Below are positions 16,198-24,163 of a stretch of 37,040 nucleotides of DNA, piece after piece. The DNA is from an uncultured Oscillospiraceae bacterium (GTDB lineage Bacteria > Bacillota > Clostridia > Oscillospirales > Oscillospiraceae). Every line of letters begins with the position of its first letter. Position 1 is the stretch's first letter. Below the pieces are notes generated by a model. It had not been told where the DNA came from, did no database searches, and saw only the letters and a program-made list of their open reading frames with translations. The position numbers and the translations under genes were made by a program. The stretch spans positions 1 to 37,040 of the forward strand of contig CAJUEC010000024.1 in assembly GCA_910585155.1 (NCBI GenBank). The letters are read 5' to 3'.

Positions 16198-17454
16198 ATG
16201 AGTGTGATGTATCTGCGGGGCGGGGTGCCGCTGGAGGGGGAGCTGGCCGTCCACGGGGCGAAAAACAGCGTGCTGCCCATTTTAGCGGCCTGCCTGCTGG
16301 CCCGGGGGCCGGTGAAGCTCACCAATTGCCCCCGGCTCACCGACGTGACCGTGGCCCTTGGCATCCTGCGCCGCCTGGGCTGTCAGGCGTGGCAGGAGGG
16401 GAGCACCATCTGGGTGGACCCCTCCGGGGCGGCGGGGTCCGCCATCTCGGAGGATCAGATGCGCTCCATGCGCTCGTCCATCATCTTTCTGGGCCCGCTG
16501 CTGGCCCGGACGGGGGAGGCCCATCTGACCTACCCGGGGGGCTGCGAGCTGGGCCCCCGGCCCATCGATCTGCACCTGGCCGCCATCCGGGCCATGGGCT
16601 GTGAGGTCACCGAGGACCGGGGGATCCACTGCCAGGGTCGGCCCCGGGGCGGGGAGGTCCAGCTGGCCCTGCCCAGCGTGGGGGCCACGGAGAACGCCAT
16701 GCTGTGCGCCGTGGGCGGCACGGGGACCACCACCATTGTCAACGCCGCCCGGGAGCCGGAGATCGGCGACCTCCAGAGCTTTCTCAACGGCCTGGGGGCC
16801 AGCGTCCGGGGGGCGGGCAGCTCCACCATCACCGTGGAGGGGGGCAGGCCCCTGTCCGGCGGGGAGTTCCATATCATGGGCGACCGCATCGTGGCCGCCA
16901 CCCTGCTGTCCGCCGGGGCGGCGGCGGGGGGACGGGTGCGCCTGCGGGGAGTGGACTGGCGGCACCTGGCCACCGTCCTGTCCGTGTTCCACCAGGCGGG
17001 GTGCCGGGTGGAGAGCAGGCTGGAGTACGTAGAGCTGGAGCGGGACCGGTGGGTGCCCCTCCGGGGGGCGCCCACCATCCGGACCGCCCCCTATCCCGGT
17101 TTTCCCACCGACGCCCAGGCCCCCGTCATGGCGGCGCTGGCGGCGTCCCAGGGGTGCACCCTCTTTGTGGAGACCATGTTCGACAGCCGTTACCGCCACG
17201 TCCCCGAGCTGATCCGCATGGGGGCGGACATCACCACCGAGGGCCGGGTGGCCCTGGTGCGGGGGGTGGAGCGGCTCCATGGGGCCCGGGTGGAGGCCTC
17301 CGACCTGCGGGGCGGGGGGGCTCTGGCCGCGGCGGCCCTGGGCGCGGAGGGGACCACGGTCCTGTCCGGCCTGCACCACATCGACCGGGGCTACGAGGGG
17401 CTGGAGGAGATGCTCCAGCGCTTGGGGGCAAATGTGGAGCGGCGGGAAGCGTGA
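16198..17454 (+). CDS. murA: UDP-N-acetylglucosamine 1-carboxyvinyltransferase
   Basis: A 418-residue EPSP-synthase-fold enzyme that transfers enolpyruvate to UDP-GlcNAc, the first committed step of peptidoglycan synthesis. Motifs include HGAKNSVLPIL near the N-terminus and the catalytic loop GGCELGPRPIDLH with Cys116. Having Cys rather than Asp predicts a fosfomycin-sensitive type. ATG 16198 follows GGGGAGG by 7 nt and gives the typical YLRGG start; the open frame from 16141 lacks a ribosome-binding site. The last codons and the TGA stop are the first nine bases of the 137-bp tandem repeat. MurA in this slot (murG-murA-ftsQ) replaces the more usual murB. Confidence 0.95.
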   Translation: MSVMYLRGGVPLEGELAVHGAKNSVLPILAACLLARGPVKLTNCPRLTDVTVALGILRRLGCQAWQEGSTIWVDPSGAAGSAISEDQMRSMRSSIIFLGPLLARTGEAHLTYPGGCELGPRPIDLHLAAIRAMGCEVTEDRGIHCQGRPRGGEVQLALPSVGATENAMLCAVGGTGTTTIVNAAREPEIGDLQSFLNGLGASVRGAGSSTITVEGGRPLSGGEFHIMGDRIVAATLLSAGAAAGGRVRLRGVDWRHLATVLSVFHQAGCRVESRLEYVELERDRWVPLRGAPTIRTAPYPGFPTDAQAPVMAALAASQGCTLFVETMFDSRYRHVPELIRMGADITTEGRVALVRGVERLHGARVEASDLRGGGALAAAALGAEGTTVLSGLHHIDRGYEGLEEMLQRLGANVERREA

Positions 17455-17582
17455 GGATAGCCGCGCAGGGGAGCTTGGGCTGAAGCGAAGGCAAAAGCCC
17501 AGCCGCCGCACAGCGGCAGGCGGGTTTTGCCTAAGTCGGAGGGAAAGCGACCCGGCAGCGCGGCAAATCCGAGCGTGACAAG
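17446..17582 (+). repeat. 137-bp tandem repeat, copy 1 (overlaps the murA stop)
   Basis: Begins GAAGCGTGAGGATAG, where GAA-GCG-TGA are the last two codons and stop of murA, and ends AGCGTGACAAG. It contains a hairpin at 17490-17531 (GGCAAAA / TTTTGCC, with an inner CCGC / GCGG stem). Copies 1 and 2 differ at only three positions (134 of 137 identical), so the duplication is recent or conversion keeps them alike. Confidence 0.9.
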
Positions 17583-17719
17583 GAAGCGTGAGGATAGCCG
17601 CGAAGGGGAGCTTGGACTGAAGCGAAGGCAAAAGCCCAGCCGCCGCACAGCGGCAGGCGGGTTTTGCCTGAGTCGGAGGGAAAGCGACCCGGCAGCGCGG
17701 CAAATCCGAGCGTGACAAG
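17583..17719 (+). repeat. 137-bp tandem repeat, copy 2, with a degenerate third start
   Basis: The second unit runs to 17719. A short, more diverged third start, GAAGCATGAAGACAACCGCG, follows at 17720. The repeats fill the 319-bp murA-ftsQ gap. The frames across them are arginine- or alanine-rich on both strands with no ribosome-binding site, and no protein is called. Confidence 0.9.
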
Positions 17720-17773
17720 GAAGCATGAAGACAACCGCGCGGCGACAGACACAGCAGAACGGAGGTGACCGTT

Positions 17774-18550
17774 ATGGCACGACAGCGCAGACACAGCCGG
17801 CCCAGCCGCCGGCGGGGCCGCTTCAGCGGCCTCTATAAGGTGCTGTCCATTCTGCTCATCGCCGGGGCGGTCACCGTGGCATGTGTGGTCTTTTTCCGGG
17901 TGAACCGCGTGGAGGTGGAGGGCAATGTGCGCTACACCGCCCAGGAGATCATTGAGGCCTCCGGCATCCAGGTGGGGGATAACCTCATCGCGCTGTCCCG
18001 CATCCGGGTGTCGGCGGCGATCTGCACCCAGCTGCCCTATGTGGAAAACGTCTCCCCCCAAAAGGTCCTGCCCGACAAGGTGGTGCTCAGGGTGACGGAG
18101 CGGGTGGCGGCGGCCTCGGTGGACAGCGCGGACGGCCGCTGGCTCATCTCCGCCCAGGGCAAGCTGCTGGAAAAGGACAACGGGACCATAGAGGCCATCC
18201 AGATCACCGGCTTGACGGCGGTGGCACCCTACGCCGGGGGGATGCTCCAGGCCGGGGAGGGGGAGCAGATCACGCTGGAGTATGTGAAGGAGCTGCTGGC
18301 GGTGCTGGAGAGCCGCCGGATGCTGACCCAGTGCACGGCGCTGGACTGCTCCGCCACCACCTCCATGACGCTGCAGTACGGCATCTACCGCCTGAAGCTG
18401 CCCCGGGGCGGAGACTACGACTATTATATGCGTCTGGCGGAGGGCGCTCTGGCCAAGGGGCTGGAGGAGGGGGTGCTCCTGGAGGGGCAGAGCGGCGTGC
18501 TGGACCTGACTGTGGCGGAGGGGAAGGCCAGATTCCGGGCGGATCAATAG
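17774..18550 (+). CDS. ftsQ: Cell division protein FtsQ/DivIB
   Basis: A 258-residue bitopic protein: a basic cytoplasmic tail (RQRRHSRPSRRRGRF), one transmembrane helix at about 23-44 (VLSILLIAGAVTVACVVFF), then a POTRA domain starting VNRVEVEGNVRYTAQEII and the beta domain with VLPDKVVLRVTERVA. It is the hub of the divisome FtsQLB complex. ATG 17774 follows GGAGG by 8 nt; a GTG at 17765 lies inside that site. It is separated from murA by the tandem repeats, and ftsZ follows with its own promoter. Confidence 0.9.
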   Translation: MARQRRHSRPSRRRGRFSGLYKVLSILLIAGAVTVACVVFFRVNRVEVEGNVRYTAQEIIEASGIQVGDNLIALSRIRVSAAICTQLPYVENVSPQKVLPDKVVLRVTERVAAASVDSADGRWLISAQGKLLEKDNGTIEAIQITGLTAVAPYAGGMLQAGEGEQITLEYVKELLAVLESRRMLTQCTALDCSATTSMTLQYGIYRLKLPRGGDYDYYMRLAEGALAKGLEEGVLLEGQSGVLDLTVAEGKARFRADQ

Positions 18551-18605
18551 AGGCCGGATGAAATCGTTAAGTTTTGGGGGAAAGTCAAAAAACTACGATT
18601 TTCTA

Positions 18606-18634
18606 TTGACCGCCTGGAGAAAAAAGGGTACAAT
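18606..18634 (+). promoter_or_regulatory. ftsZ promoter
   Basis: TTGACC at 18606-18611 and TACAAT at 18629-18634 with a 17-bp spacer in an AT-rich stretch, about 68 bp before the ftsZ start. It allows ftsZ expression apart from the upstream cluster. Confidence 0.85.
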
Positions 18635-18701
18635 ATATCAAGATGTGGTTTCATGCCTAATTGGATCAAAGATCATTGGTTTTACATAGGAGGGTCACAG
18701 G

Positions 18702-19856
18702 ATGGCATTTGTAATGGATTCCGCCGCCAGCCATGAGGATATTCTGAAGGTCATTGGCGTGGGCGGCGGCGGCAATAATGTGGTGAACCGCATGGTCCGT
18801 GCCGGGATGCAGGGCGTGGAGTTTATCGCGGTGAATACGGACCGCCAGTGTCTCAACGCCTCCGAGGCCACGCAGAAGCTGGCCATCGGCGAAAAGCTCA
18901 CCGGCGGCAAGGGCGCGGGGGCCAACCCTGAGGTGGGCCGGGAGTCCGCCAAGGAGAGCAAGGAGCAGATCACGGCCCTGCTGGAGGGGGCGGACATGGT
19001 ATTCGTCACCGCGGGCATGGGGGGCGGCACCGGCACCGGCGCGGCCCCCGTGGTGGCGGAGATTGCCAAGGAAAAGGGAATCCTCACTGTGGGCGTGGTC
19101 ACCAAGCCCTTCAATTTTGAGGGACGCCGCCGGATGGAGCAGGCCGCTCAGGGCATTGAGGAGCTGCGCCAGAAGGTGGACTCCCTGGTCATCATCCCCA
19201 ATGACCGGCTTCAGTACGCCACCGACGAGAAGATCACCTTTGCCAACGCCTTCGCCATCGCTGACGATGTGCTGCGCCAGGCGGTGCAGTCCATCTCCGA
19301 CCTGATCAAGACCACCGGCCTCATCAACCTGGACTTTGCTGACGTCACCGCCGTGATGAAGGACGCGGGGCTGGCCCACATGGGGGTGGGCCGGGCCGCA
19401 GGCAAGAACAAGGCGGAGGAGGCCACCCGCATCGCCATCAACAGCCCCCTGCTGGAGACCTCCATTCAGGGGGCCAGGGGCATCATTGTCAACATCACCG
19501 GGCCCATGGACATGGGGCTGGAGGAGGTGGAGCAGGCTGCCGAGATGGTCAAGCAGGTGGCCGACCCGGACGCGCTGTTCATGATGGGCACCGCCTTTGA
19601 CGACACCCTGGAGGACGAGCTGCGGGTCACCGTCATCGCCACCGGCTTCGGCACGGTGGACAACCCCGTCCCCGCCAAGGAGGAGGAGGCAAAGCCCGTC
19701 CAGAAGCCGCAGCGCCCCGCGCCGGAGGACAGGCCCAAGTGCGTCCCCGCCGGGGTGGGCCCCATCACGCCGCCCAGGCCGCTGTCCGAGTCTGCCGCCG
19801 AGCCGGTGGAGGCCGATCCCTTCGACGATATCTTCCGAATTTTCAATAAGAAATGA
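18702..19856 (+). CDS. ftsZ: Cell division protein FtsZ
   Basis: A 384-residue tubulin-family GTPase forming the Z ring. Evidence: the GVGGGGNN nucleotide loop near residue 22, the tubulin signature GGGTGTG at 107-113, and NVDFADV-type T7 loop NLDFADVTAVM. The C-terminal linker is proline-rich (about 325-365). The tail DPFDDIFRIFNKK stands where the conserved partner-binding peptide is usually found. It starts at ATG 18702 after AGGAGG. Confidence 0.98.
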   Translation: MAFVMDSAASHEDILKVIGVGGGGNNVVNRMVRAGMQGVEFIAVNTDRQCLNASEATQKLAIGEKLTGGKGAGANPEVGRESAKESKEQITALLEGADMVFVTAGMGGGTGTGAAPVVAEIAKEKGILTVGVVTKPFNFEGRRRMEQAAQGIEELRQKVDSLVIIPNDRLQYATDEKITFANAFAIADDVLRQAVQSISDLIKTTGLINLDFADVTAVMKDAGLAHMGVGRAAGKNKAEEATRIAINSPLLETSIQGARGIIVNITGPMDMGLEEVEQAAEMVKQVADPDALFMMGTAFDDTLEDELRVTVIATGFGTVDNPVPAKEEEAKPVQKPQRPAPEDRPKCVPAGVGPITPPRPLSESAAEPVEADPFDDIFRIFNKK

Positions 19857-19860
19857 GCTG

Positions 19861-19897
19861 AAACCCCTCTCGACGACCAAATTGCCGGGAGGGGTTT
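19861..19897 (+). terminator. Probable terminator after ftsZ
   Basis: Stem AAACCCCTCTCG / CGGGAGGGGTTT (19861-19872 with 19886-19897, one G-T pair), 13-nt loop. The T-run is short, so read-through into the radical SAM gene is possible. Confidence 0.5.
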
Positions 19898-19944
19898 GCG
19901 CCTATCCGAAGGGCGTTGGAATCCATCGGGAAGGGGGTGGGGAC

Positions 19945-20835
19945 GTGGAGACCATACCCGCCAAGCACCTGCTCCACCGCAGCCGGTCCACGGAGTGGTT
20001 CGGCACCGACCACACCATGAATCTCTACCGGGGGTGCTGCCACGGCTGCCTGTACTGTGACAGCCGCAGCGACTGCTACCAGAACGAGGCGTTTGACCAG
20101 GTGCGGGCCAAAGCGGACGCCCTGCGCATCCTGCGGGACGATCTGGCCCGGAAGGTGCGCCCCGCCTTCATCTGCACCGGGTCCATGAGCGACCCCTACA
20201 ACCCCTTTGAGGAGGAGCTGCTGCTCACCCGCCACGCCCTGGAGCTGGTGGACGCCTACCACTGCGGCGTGGCCATTGCCACCAAAAGTGATCTCATCGT
20301 CCGGGATACAGACATTTTGGCCTCCATCCAGGCCCTCTCCCCGGTGATCTGTAAGCTCACCGTCACCACCCCGGACGACGCCTTGGCGGCAAAGCTGGAG
20401 CCCCGGGCGCCCGCCCCCAGCCGGAGGCTGGCGGCGCTGGAGAAGCTGTCCGGGGCGGGGCTGTTCGCCGGGGTGCTGCTGATGCCGGTGCTGCCCTTTC
20501 TGGAGGACAGCGGGGAAAACGTGCTGGCCGTGGTGGAGTGTGCGGCCAGCGCAGGGGCCCGGTTCATTTACCCCGCCTTCGGCGTCACCATGCGGCAGGG
20601 CCAGCGGGAGTATTTTCTGGACGGCCTGGAGCGGGCCTTCCCCGGCCAGGGCCTGAAGGAGCGCTACCTGCGGCGGTATGGGGACCGATACCAGTGCGCC
20701 AGCCCCCAGGCGGGGGAGCTGTGGAAGATTTTTACCGCCGCCTGCCGGGAACAGGGTATTTTGTACGATATGAAATCCATCATCCGGGCGGCCACCCTGG
20801 GCTATGGGGACCGGCAGCTCACATTTTTTGATTGA
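19945..20835 (+). CDS. Radical SAM protein, SPL/Rv2578c type
   Basis: A 296-residue protein with the 4Fe-4S motif CX3CX2C (Cys31, Cys35, Cys38, in YRGCCHGCLYCDS), typical of the spore photoproduct lyase-like radical SAM subfamily. TGSMSDPYNPFEEE and IATKSDLIVRD match that subfamily's SAM-binding strands. The substrate is unknown. True spore photoproduct lyase has an extra conserved cysteine near the C-terminus, which I cannot confirm, so this is more likely the uncharacterised Rv2578c group. GTG 19945 is chosen because AGGGGG lies about 7 nt upstream; the frame is open further back into ftsZ by chance. Confidence 0.8.
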   Translation: METIPAKHLLHRSRSTEWFGTDHTMNLYRGCCHGCLYCDSRSDCYQNEAFDQVRAKADALRILRDDLARKVRPAFICTGSMSDPYNPFEEELLLTRHALELVDAYHCGVAIATKSDLIVRDTDILASIQALSPVICKLTVTTPDDALAAKLEPRAPAPSRRLAALEKLSGAGLFAGVLLMPVLPFLEDSGENVLAVVECAASAGARFIYPAFGVTMRQGQREYFLDGLERAFPGQGLKERYLRRYGDRYQCASPQAGELWKIFTAACREQGILYDMKSIIRAATLGYGDRQLTFFD

Positions 20836-20850
20836 CAGGGGAGAGGGCCT

Positions 20851-21777
20851 ATGGAAGTCAAGGGGCGGTTCGCCCCCACCCCCAGCGGGCGGATGCACCT
20901 GGGCAACCTGCTGGCGGCGCTGCTGGCCTGGCTGGACGTCCGTGCCGCTGGAGGAGCGCTGGTGCTGCGGATTGAGGACCTGGACACCCAGCGGACCAGC
21001 GGAGCGTTTGCCGCCCAGCTCATGGACGACCTGCGCTGGCTGGGGCTGGACTGGGACGAGGGCGGGCTGGAGCCGGGATATATGCAGTGCCGCCGCACGG
21101 CGTACTACGAGGAGGCCTTCCGGGTTCTGGAGGAGAAGGGGCTGGTCTACCCCTGCTACTGCTCCCGGTCGGAGCGGATGGCCGCCTCCGCCCCCCACCG
21201 GGACGACGGCGCGGTGGTATACAGCGGAAAGTGCTTTCACCTGACGGAGCAGGAGCGGGAGGCGCTGGAGCGTCAGGGCCGGCGTCCGGCGTGGCGGGCG
21301 CGGTGCCCCGACCTGGAGGTCACCCTGGAGGACGGGAACTGCGGTACATACAGGGAGAATCTGGCCCGGGACTGCGGGGATTTCATCGTCCGGCGGTCCG
21401 ACGGGGTGTTTGCCTACCAGCTGGCGGTGGTGGTGGACGACGCGCTCATGGGTGTCAACCACGTGGTGCGGGGGCGGGATCTGCTGTGCTCCGCGCCGCG
21501 GCAGGCGTGGCTCCACCAGGTGCTGGGCCATGAGCCGCCGGCATTTTTCCACACGCCGCTGCTGCTGGCCCCCGACGGGCGGCGGCTGGCCAAGCGGGAC
21601 CGGGACTTGGACATGGGTGCCCTGCGGGAGCGGTATACGGCCCAGGAGCTCACCGGGCTGCTGGCCTTTTACGCGGGGCTGCTGGACAGGCCGGAAAAAG
21701 TGACAGCCAGGGAGCTCGTCCGCCAGTTCTCCTGGGCAAAAGTGCCGAAAAATGACGTTGTGGTTTGTATATCTTGA
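20851..21777 (+). CDS. gluQRS: Glutamyl-Q tRNA(Asp) synthetase
   Basis: A 308-residue truncated GluRS-like enzyme, lacking the anticodon-binding domain, that attaches glutamate to queuosine in tRNA(Asp). It shows the HIGH-region APTPSGRMHLGN (from residue 7), RIEDLDTQR, and the zinc ligands Cys102, Cys104, Tyr124 and Cys128 (CYC...YSGKC), which mark GluQ-RS. The KMSKS counterpart is RLAKRDRD. It follows the radical SAM gene by 15 nt, likely co-transcribed. Its TGA stop lies within the -35 box of the guaB promoter. Confidence 0.93.
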   Translation: MEVKGRFAPTPSGRMHLGNLLAALLAWLDVRAAGGALVLRIEDLDTQRTSGAFAAQLMDDLRWLGLDWDEGGLEPGYMQCRRTAYYEEAFRVLEEKGLVYPCYCSRSERMAASAPHRDDGAVVYSGKCFHLTEQEREALERQGRRPAWRARCPDLEVTLEDGNCGTYRENLARDCGDFIVRRSDGVFAYQLAVVVDDALMGVNHVVRGRDLLCSAPRQAWLHQVLGHEPPAFFHTPLLLAPDGRRLAKRDRDLDMGALRERYTAQELTGLLAFYAGLLDRPEKVTARELVRQFSWAKVPKNDVVVCIS

Positions 21778-21803
21778 CAGGGACCCCAGGCAAAGCGTAA
21801 AAT
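21774..21803 (+). promoter_or_regulatory. guaB promoter, overlapping the gluQRS stop
   Basis: TTGACA at 21774-21779 and TAAAAT at 21798-21803 with an 18-bp spacer. The TGA stop of gluQRS (21775-21777) is inside the -35 hexamer. The guaB leader is short (about 23 nt) and ends in AGGAGG. Confidence 0.82.
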
Positions 21804-21832
21804 GGATAAAATTATAAATAGGAGGATGAACT

Positions 21833-23308
21833 ATGGCGCAGATGGATTGGAACGACAAATTCGGCAAGCGGGGCCTGACCTTTGACGACGTGCTGCTCAT
21901 CCCGGCGGAGAGCAATGTGCTGCCGGCGGACGTGGACCTGCACACCCAGCTGACGAAAAAGATCACCCTGAATATCCCGGTGATGAGCGCGGCCATGGAT
22001 ACTGTAACCGAGTGCCGCATGGCCATCGCCCTGGCCCGGGAGGGCGGCATTGGCGTGATTCACAAGAATATGTCCATCGGCCAGCAGGCCGAACAGGTGG
22101 ACATGGTGAAGCGCAGCGAGAACGGCGTCATCACCGACCCCTTCTGGCTGGGCCCCGGCCACACCCTGGCGGAGGCGGACGAGCTGATGGCCAAGTTCCG
22201 CATCTCCGGCGTGCCCATCTGCGACGGAGGCAAGCTCATCGGCATCATCACCAACCGGGACATGAAGTTCGAGACGGACATGAACCAGCTCATCGACAAC
22301 GTGATGACCAAGGACCATCTGGTCACCGCCCCCGAGGGCACCACACTGGACCAGGCCCGGGAGATTCTCCGCCGGCACAAGATTGAAAAGCTGCCCATTG
22401 TGGACGAGCAGTTCCACCTGAAAGGGCTTATCACCATCAAGGACATCGAGAAGGCCCAGGTGTACCCCAACTCCGCCCGGGACGAGCAGGGCCGGCTGAT
22501 GGTGGGCGCCGCCATCGGCGTCACCCCCGATGTGCTGGACCGGGTGGCCGCCCTAGTGGAGGCGGGGGCGGACGTGCTGTGCCTGGACTCCGCCCACGGC
22601 CACTCCCGGAACATTTTGGAGTGCGTCATGCGTATCAAGGCCCTGTATCCGGATGTGCAGCTGGTGGCCGGCAACGTGGCCACCGCCGAGGGCACCCGCG
22701 CCCTCATTGAGGCGGGGGCGGACTGCGTGAAGATCGGCATCGGCCCCGGCTCCATCTGCACCACCCGGGTGGTGGCGGGCATCGGCGTGCCCCAGGTCAC
22801 CGCTGTGTTCGACGCGGCTCAGGTGGCGGCGGAGTACGGCGTGCCCATCATCGCCGACGGCGGCATCAAATACTCCGGCGACATTGCCAAGGCCATTGCC
22901 GCGGGCGGCAATGTGGTCATGCTGGGCTCCCTGCTGGCGGGCTGTGAGGAGTCCCCCGGCGAGACCGAGGTGTACCAGGGCCGTCAGTTCAAGGTGTACC
23001 GGGGCATGGGTTCCCTGGGGGCCATGGCCAAGGGCTCCAAGGACCGCTACTTCCAGCAGGACAACAAAAAGCTGGTGCCCGAGGGCGTGGAGGGCCGGGT
23101 GCCCTACAAGGGGCCGGTATCCGAGACCATCTACCAGATGATGGGCGGCCTGCGCTCCGGCATGGGCTACTGCGGCTGCGGCACCATCGACGAGCTGCGC
23201 ACCCGGGCCCAGTTCACGCAGATCACCGCCGCGGGCCTGAAGGAGTCCCACCCCCACGACATCTATATCACCAAGGAAGCCCCCAATTACACCATCAATC
23301 CCCAATAA
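21833..23308 (+). CDS. guaB: Inosine-5'-monophosphate dehydrogenase
   Basis: A 491-residue IMPDH, oxidising IMP to XMP with NAD, the first step of guanine nucleotide synthesis. It has the N-terminal LTFDDVLLIP motif, a CBS pair at about 95-210 (VMTKDHLVTAPEGT and similar), the catalytic loop GIGPGSICTTRVVAGIG with Cys309, and the flap containing GYCGCGTIDELR. Length is standard. It starts at ATG 21833 after AGGAGG and has its own promoter and terminator. Confidence 0.98.
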   Translation: MAQMDWNDKFGKRGLTFDDVLLIPAESNVLPADVDLHTQLTKKITLNIPVMSAAMDTVTECRMAIALAREGGIGVIHKNMSIGQQAEQVDMVKRSENGVITDPFWLGPGHTLAEADELMAKFRISGVPICDGGKLIGIITNRDMKFETDMNQLIDNVMTKDHLVTAPEGTTLDQAREILRRHKIEKLPIVDEQFHLKGLITIKDIEKAQVYPNSARDEQGRLMVGAAIGVTPDVLDRVAALVEAGADVLCLDSAHGHSRNILECVMRIKALYPDVQLVAGNVATAEGTRALIEAGADCVKIGIGPGSICTTRVVAGIGVPQVTAVFDAAQVAAEYGVPIIADGGIKYSGDIAKAIAAGGNVVMLGSLLAGCEESPGETEVYQGRQFKVYRGMGSLGAMAKGSKDRYFQQDNKKLVPEGVEGRVPYKGPVSETIYQMMGGLRSGMGYCGCGTIDELRTRAQFTQITAAGLKESHPHDIYITKEAPNYTINPQ

Positions 23309-23313
23309 TTGTT

Positions 23314-23346
23314 TGAAGTCCCTCCGGCCTCGCCGGAGGGACTTCA
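23314..23346 (+). terminator. Terminator after guaB
   Basis: Perfect stem TGAAGTCCCTCCGGC / GCCGGAGGGACTTCA (23314-23328 with 23332-23346), loop CTC. The following T content is modest (TTAAATTCTTC). Confidence 0.75.
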
Positions 23347-23390
23347 TTAAATTCTTCTCCGCCCTTGCGGGGCGGAATTTGCCGGATACG

Positions 23391-23414
23391 CGGCAGTTGC
23401 CGGGTCAACTGCCG
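23391..23414. repeat. Hairpin at the left edge of the accessory region
   Basis: Perfect 9-bp inverted repeat CGGCAGTTG / CAACTGCCG with a 6-nt loop. It lies in the 180-bp non-coding stretch after guaB, next to a smaller CCGCCC / GGGCGG hairpin. Confidence 0.5.
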
Positions 23415-23525
23415 CTCGATCTTTCGCTGATGAACGGTGCGGTCCTGCCCATTCCAGCATAACGGAGTGTGGAGGCACGGGAGGAAACCACCGCTCTGCT
23501 GAAGACCTGATGAAGGAGGAAACAC

Positions 23526-23636
23526 TTGAAAAAACTTGCAATTGTTTTGGCGCTGGCGGGCTGTAATCAGAACGTCCCATCCGCAGCGCCGCAAGACCCC
23601 TCAAGCGCTGTAAGCGTGTCTCATCGACAATATTAG
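23526..23636 (+). pseudogene. Lipoprotein signal-peptide stub (truncated gene)
   Basis: AAGGAGG is followed at good spacing by TTG and a frame beginning LKKLAIVLALAGCNQN: a short basic start, hydrophobic core, and lipobox LAGC with the cysteine at residue 13. The frame ends after 36 residues in VSHRQY-TAG, overlapping the stop of the convergent gene. A real lipoprotein would be much longer, so this looks like the intact 5' end of a gene whose body was lost at a rearrangement junction. A tiny secreted lipopeptide is a less likely alternative. Confidence 0.5.
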
Positions 23637-24163
23637 AACAACTCCCGAAGAACGGCAGAAAGACGTTCTTTTGCTGTCCCAAGCCCTTGGAAGCCCACGC
23701 ACCGGCTGGGCTTGGTATTGACAATCTGATCCAGCAGAGGCTGGCTTTGGGCGCTCTCGTCCAGGGCCAGCTCGGCGGTCATCACATTGTCCCACGCCCG
23801 GTTCAGCAAGGCCACCTCCCGGCGGCCATGGGTCTTGGTGAACAGCGGCTGGTGGCTGCCGCACAGCAGATTTGCTGCTTCAACCGGGAACCCGGCGGCA
23901 GACAGGCTGCGCTCCAAGCCCGCCTGAAAAACCACAGCCAGGCGTTCCCAATCCAGACAGCTTAGATCGTAAAGTACGAAGGCATACCGGCTATGACAGT
24001 GAACTGCCAGCAGGGAGGGCCGCCTCCTCAGGAGAATGACGTGGAGGTCCCAGCAGAAGCGGCGGTCCGGCGCCTGGCCATAAGGCAGGGCTTTGATACC
24101 AAGATGCCGCTGGAGGGGGATGGTCAGGCCCAGCTCTACAGGTGTGCTAGATGATGATACCAT
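23633..24163 (-). CDS. DUF6933-like protein
   Basis: A 176-residue protein on the minus strand. It resembles DUF6933 proteins: FCWDLHVILLRRRPSLLAVH where that family has FSWHANL plus a strand of 'vNrrktv', then SRYAFVLYDLSCLDWERL, and the late motif FTKTHGRREVALLNRAWD. Function of the family is unknown. The first ATG in frame (24163) makes it overlap the upstream deformylase gene by 17 nt; no strong ribosome-binding site is visible. Its TAA stop overlaps the stop of the convergent lipoprotein stub, so the 3' end may have been trimmed or fused at that junction. Confidence 0.55.
   Translation of the reverse strand: MVSSSSTPVELGLTIPLQRHLGIKALPYGQAPDRRFCWDLHVILLRRRPSLLAVHCHSRYAFVLYDLSCLDWERLAVVFQAGLERSLSAAGFPVEAANLLCGSHQPLFTKTHGRREVALLNRAWDNVMTAELALDESAQSQPLLDQIVNTKPSRCVGFQGLGTAKERLSAVLRELF

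Noticed and set aside
17446..17722. CRISPR-like array
   Set aside because: There are only two 137-bp units with no short repeat-spacer pattern; this is a simple tandem duplication.
17391..17726. Proteins encoded on either strand of the tandem repeats
   Set aside because: Frames are open by composition only, have no start signals, and differ in both copies in the same way as non-coding DNA.
19597..19944. N-terminal extension of the radical SAM gene into ftsZ
   Set aside because: The extension is an out-of-frame reading of ftsZ and the terminator. A ribosome-binding site and GTG are present at 19945.
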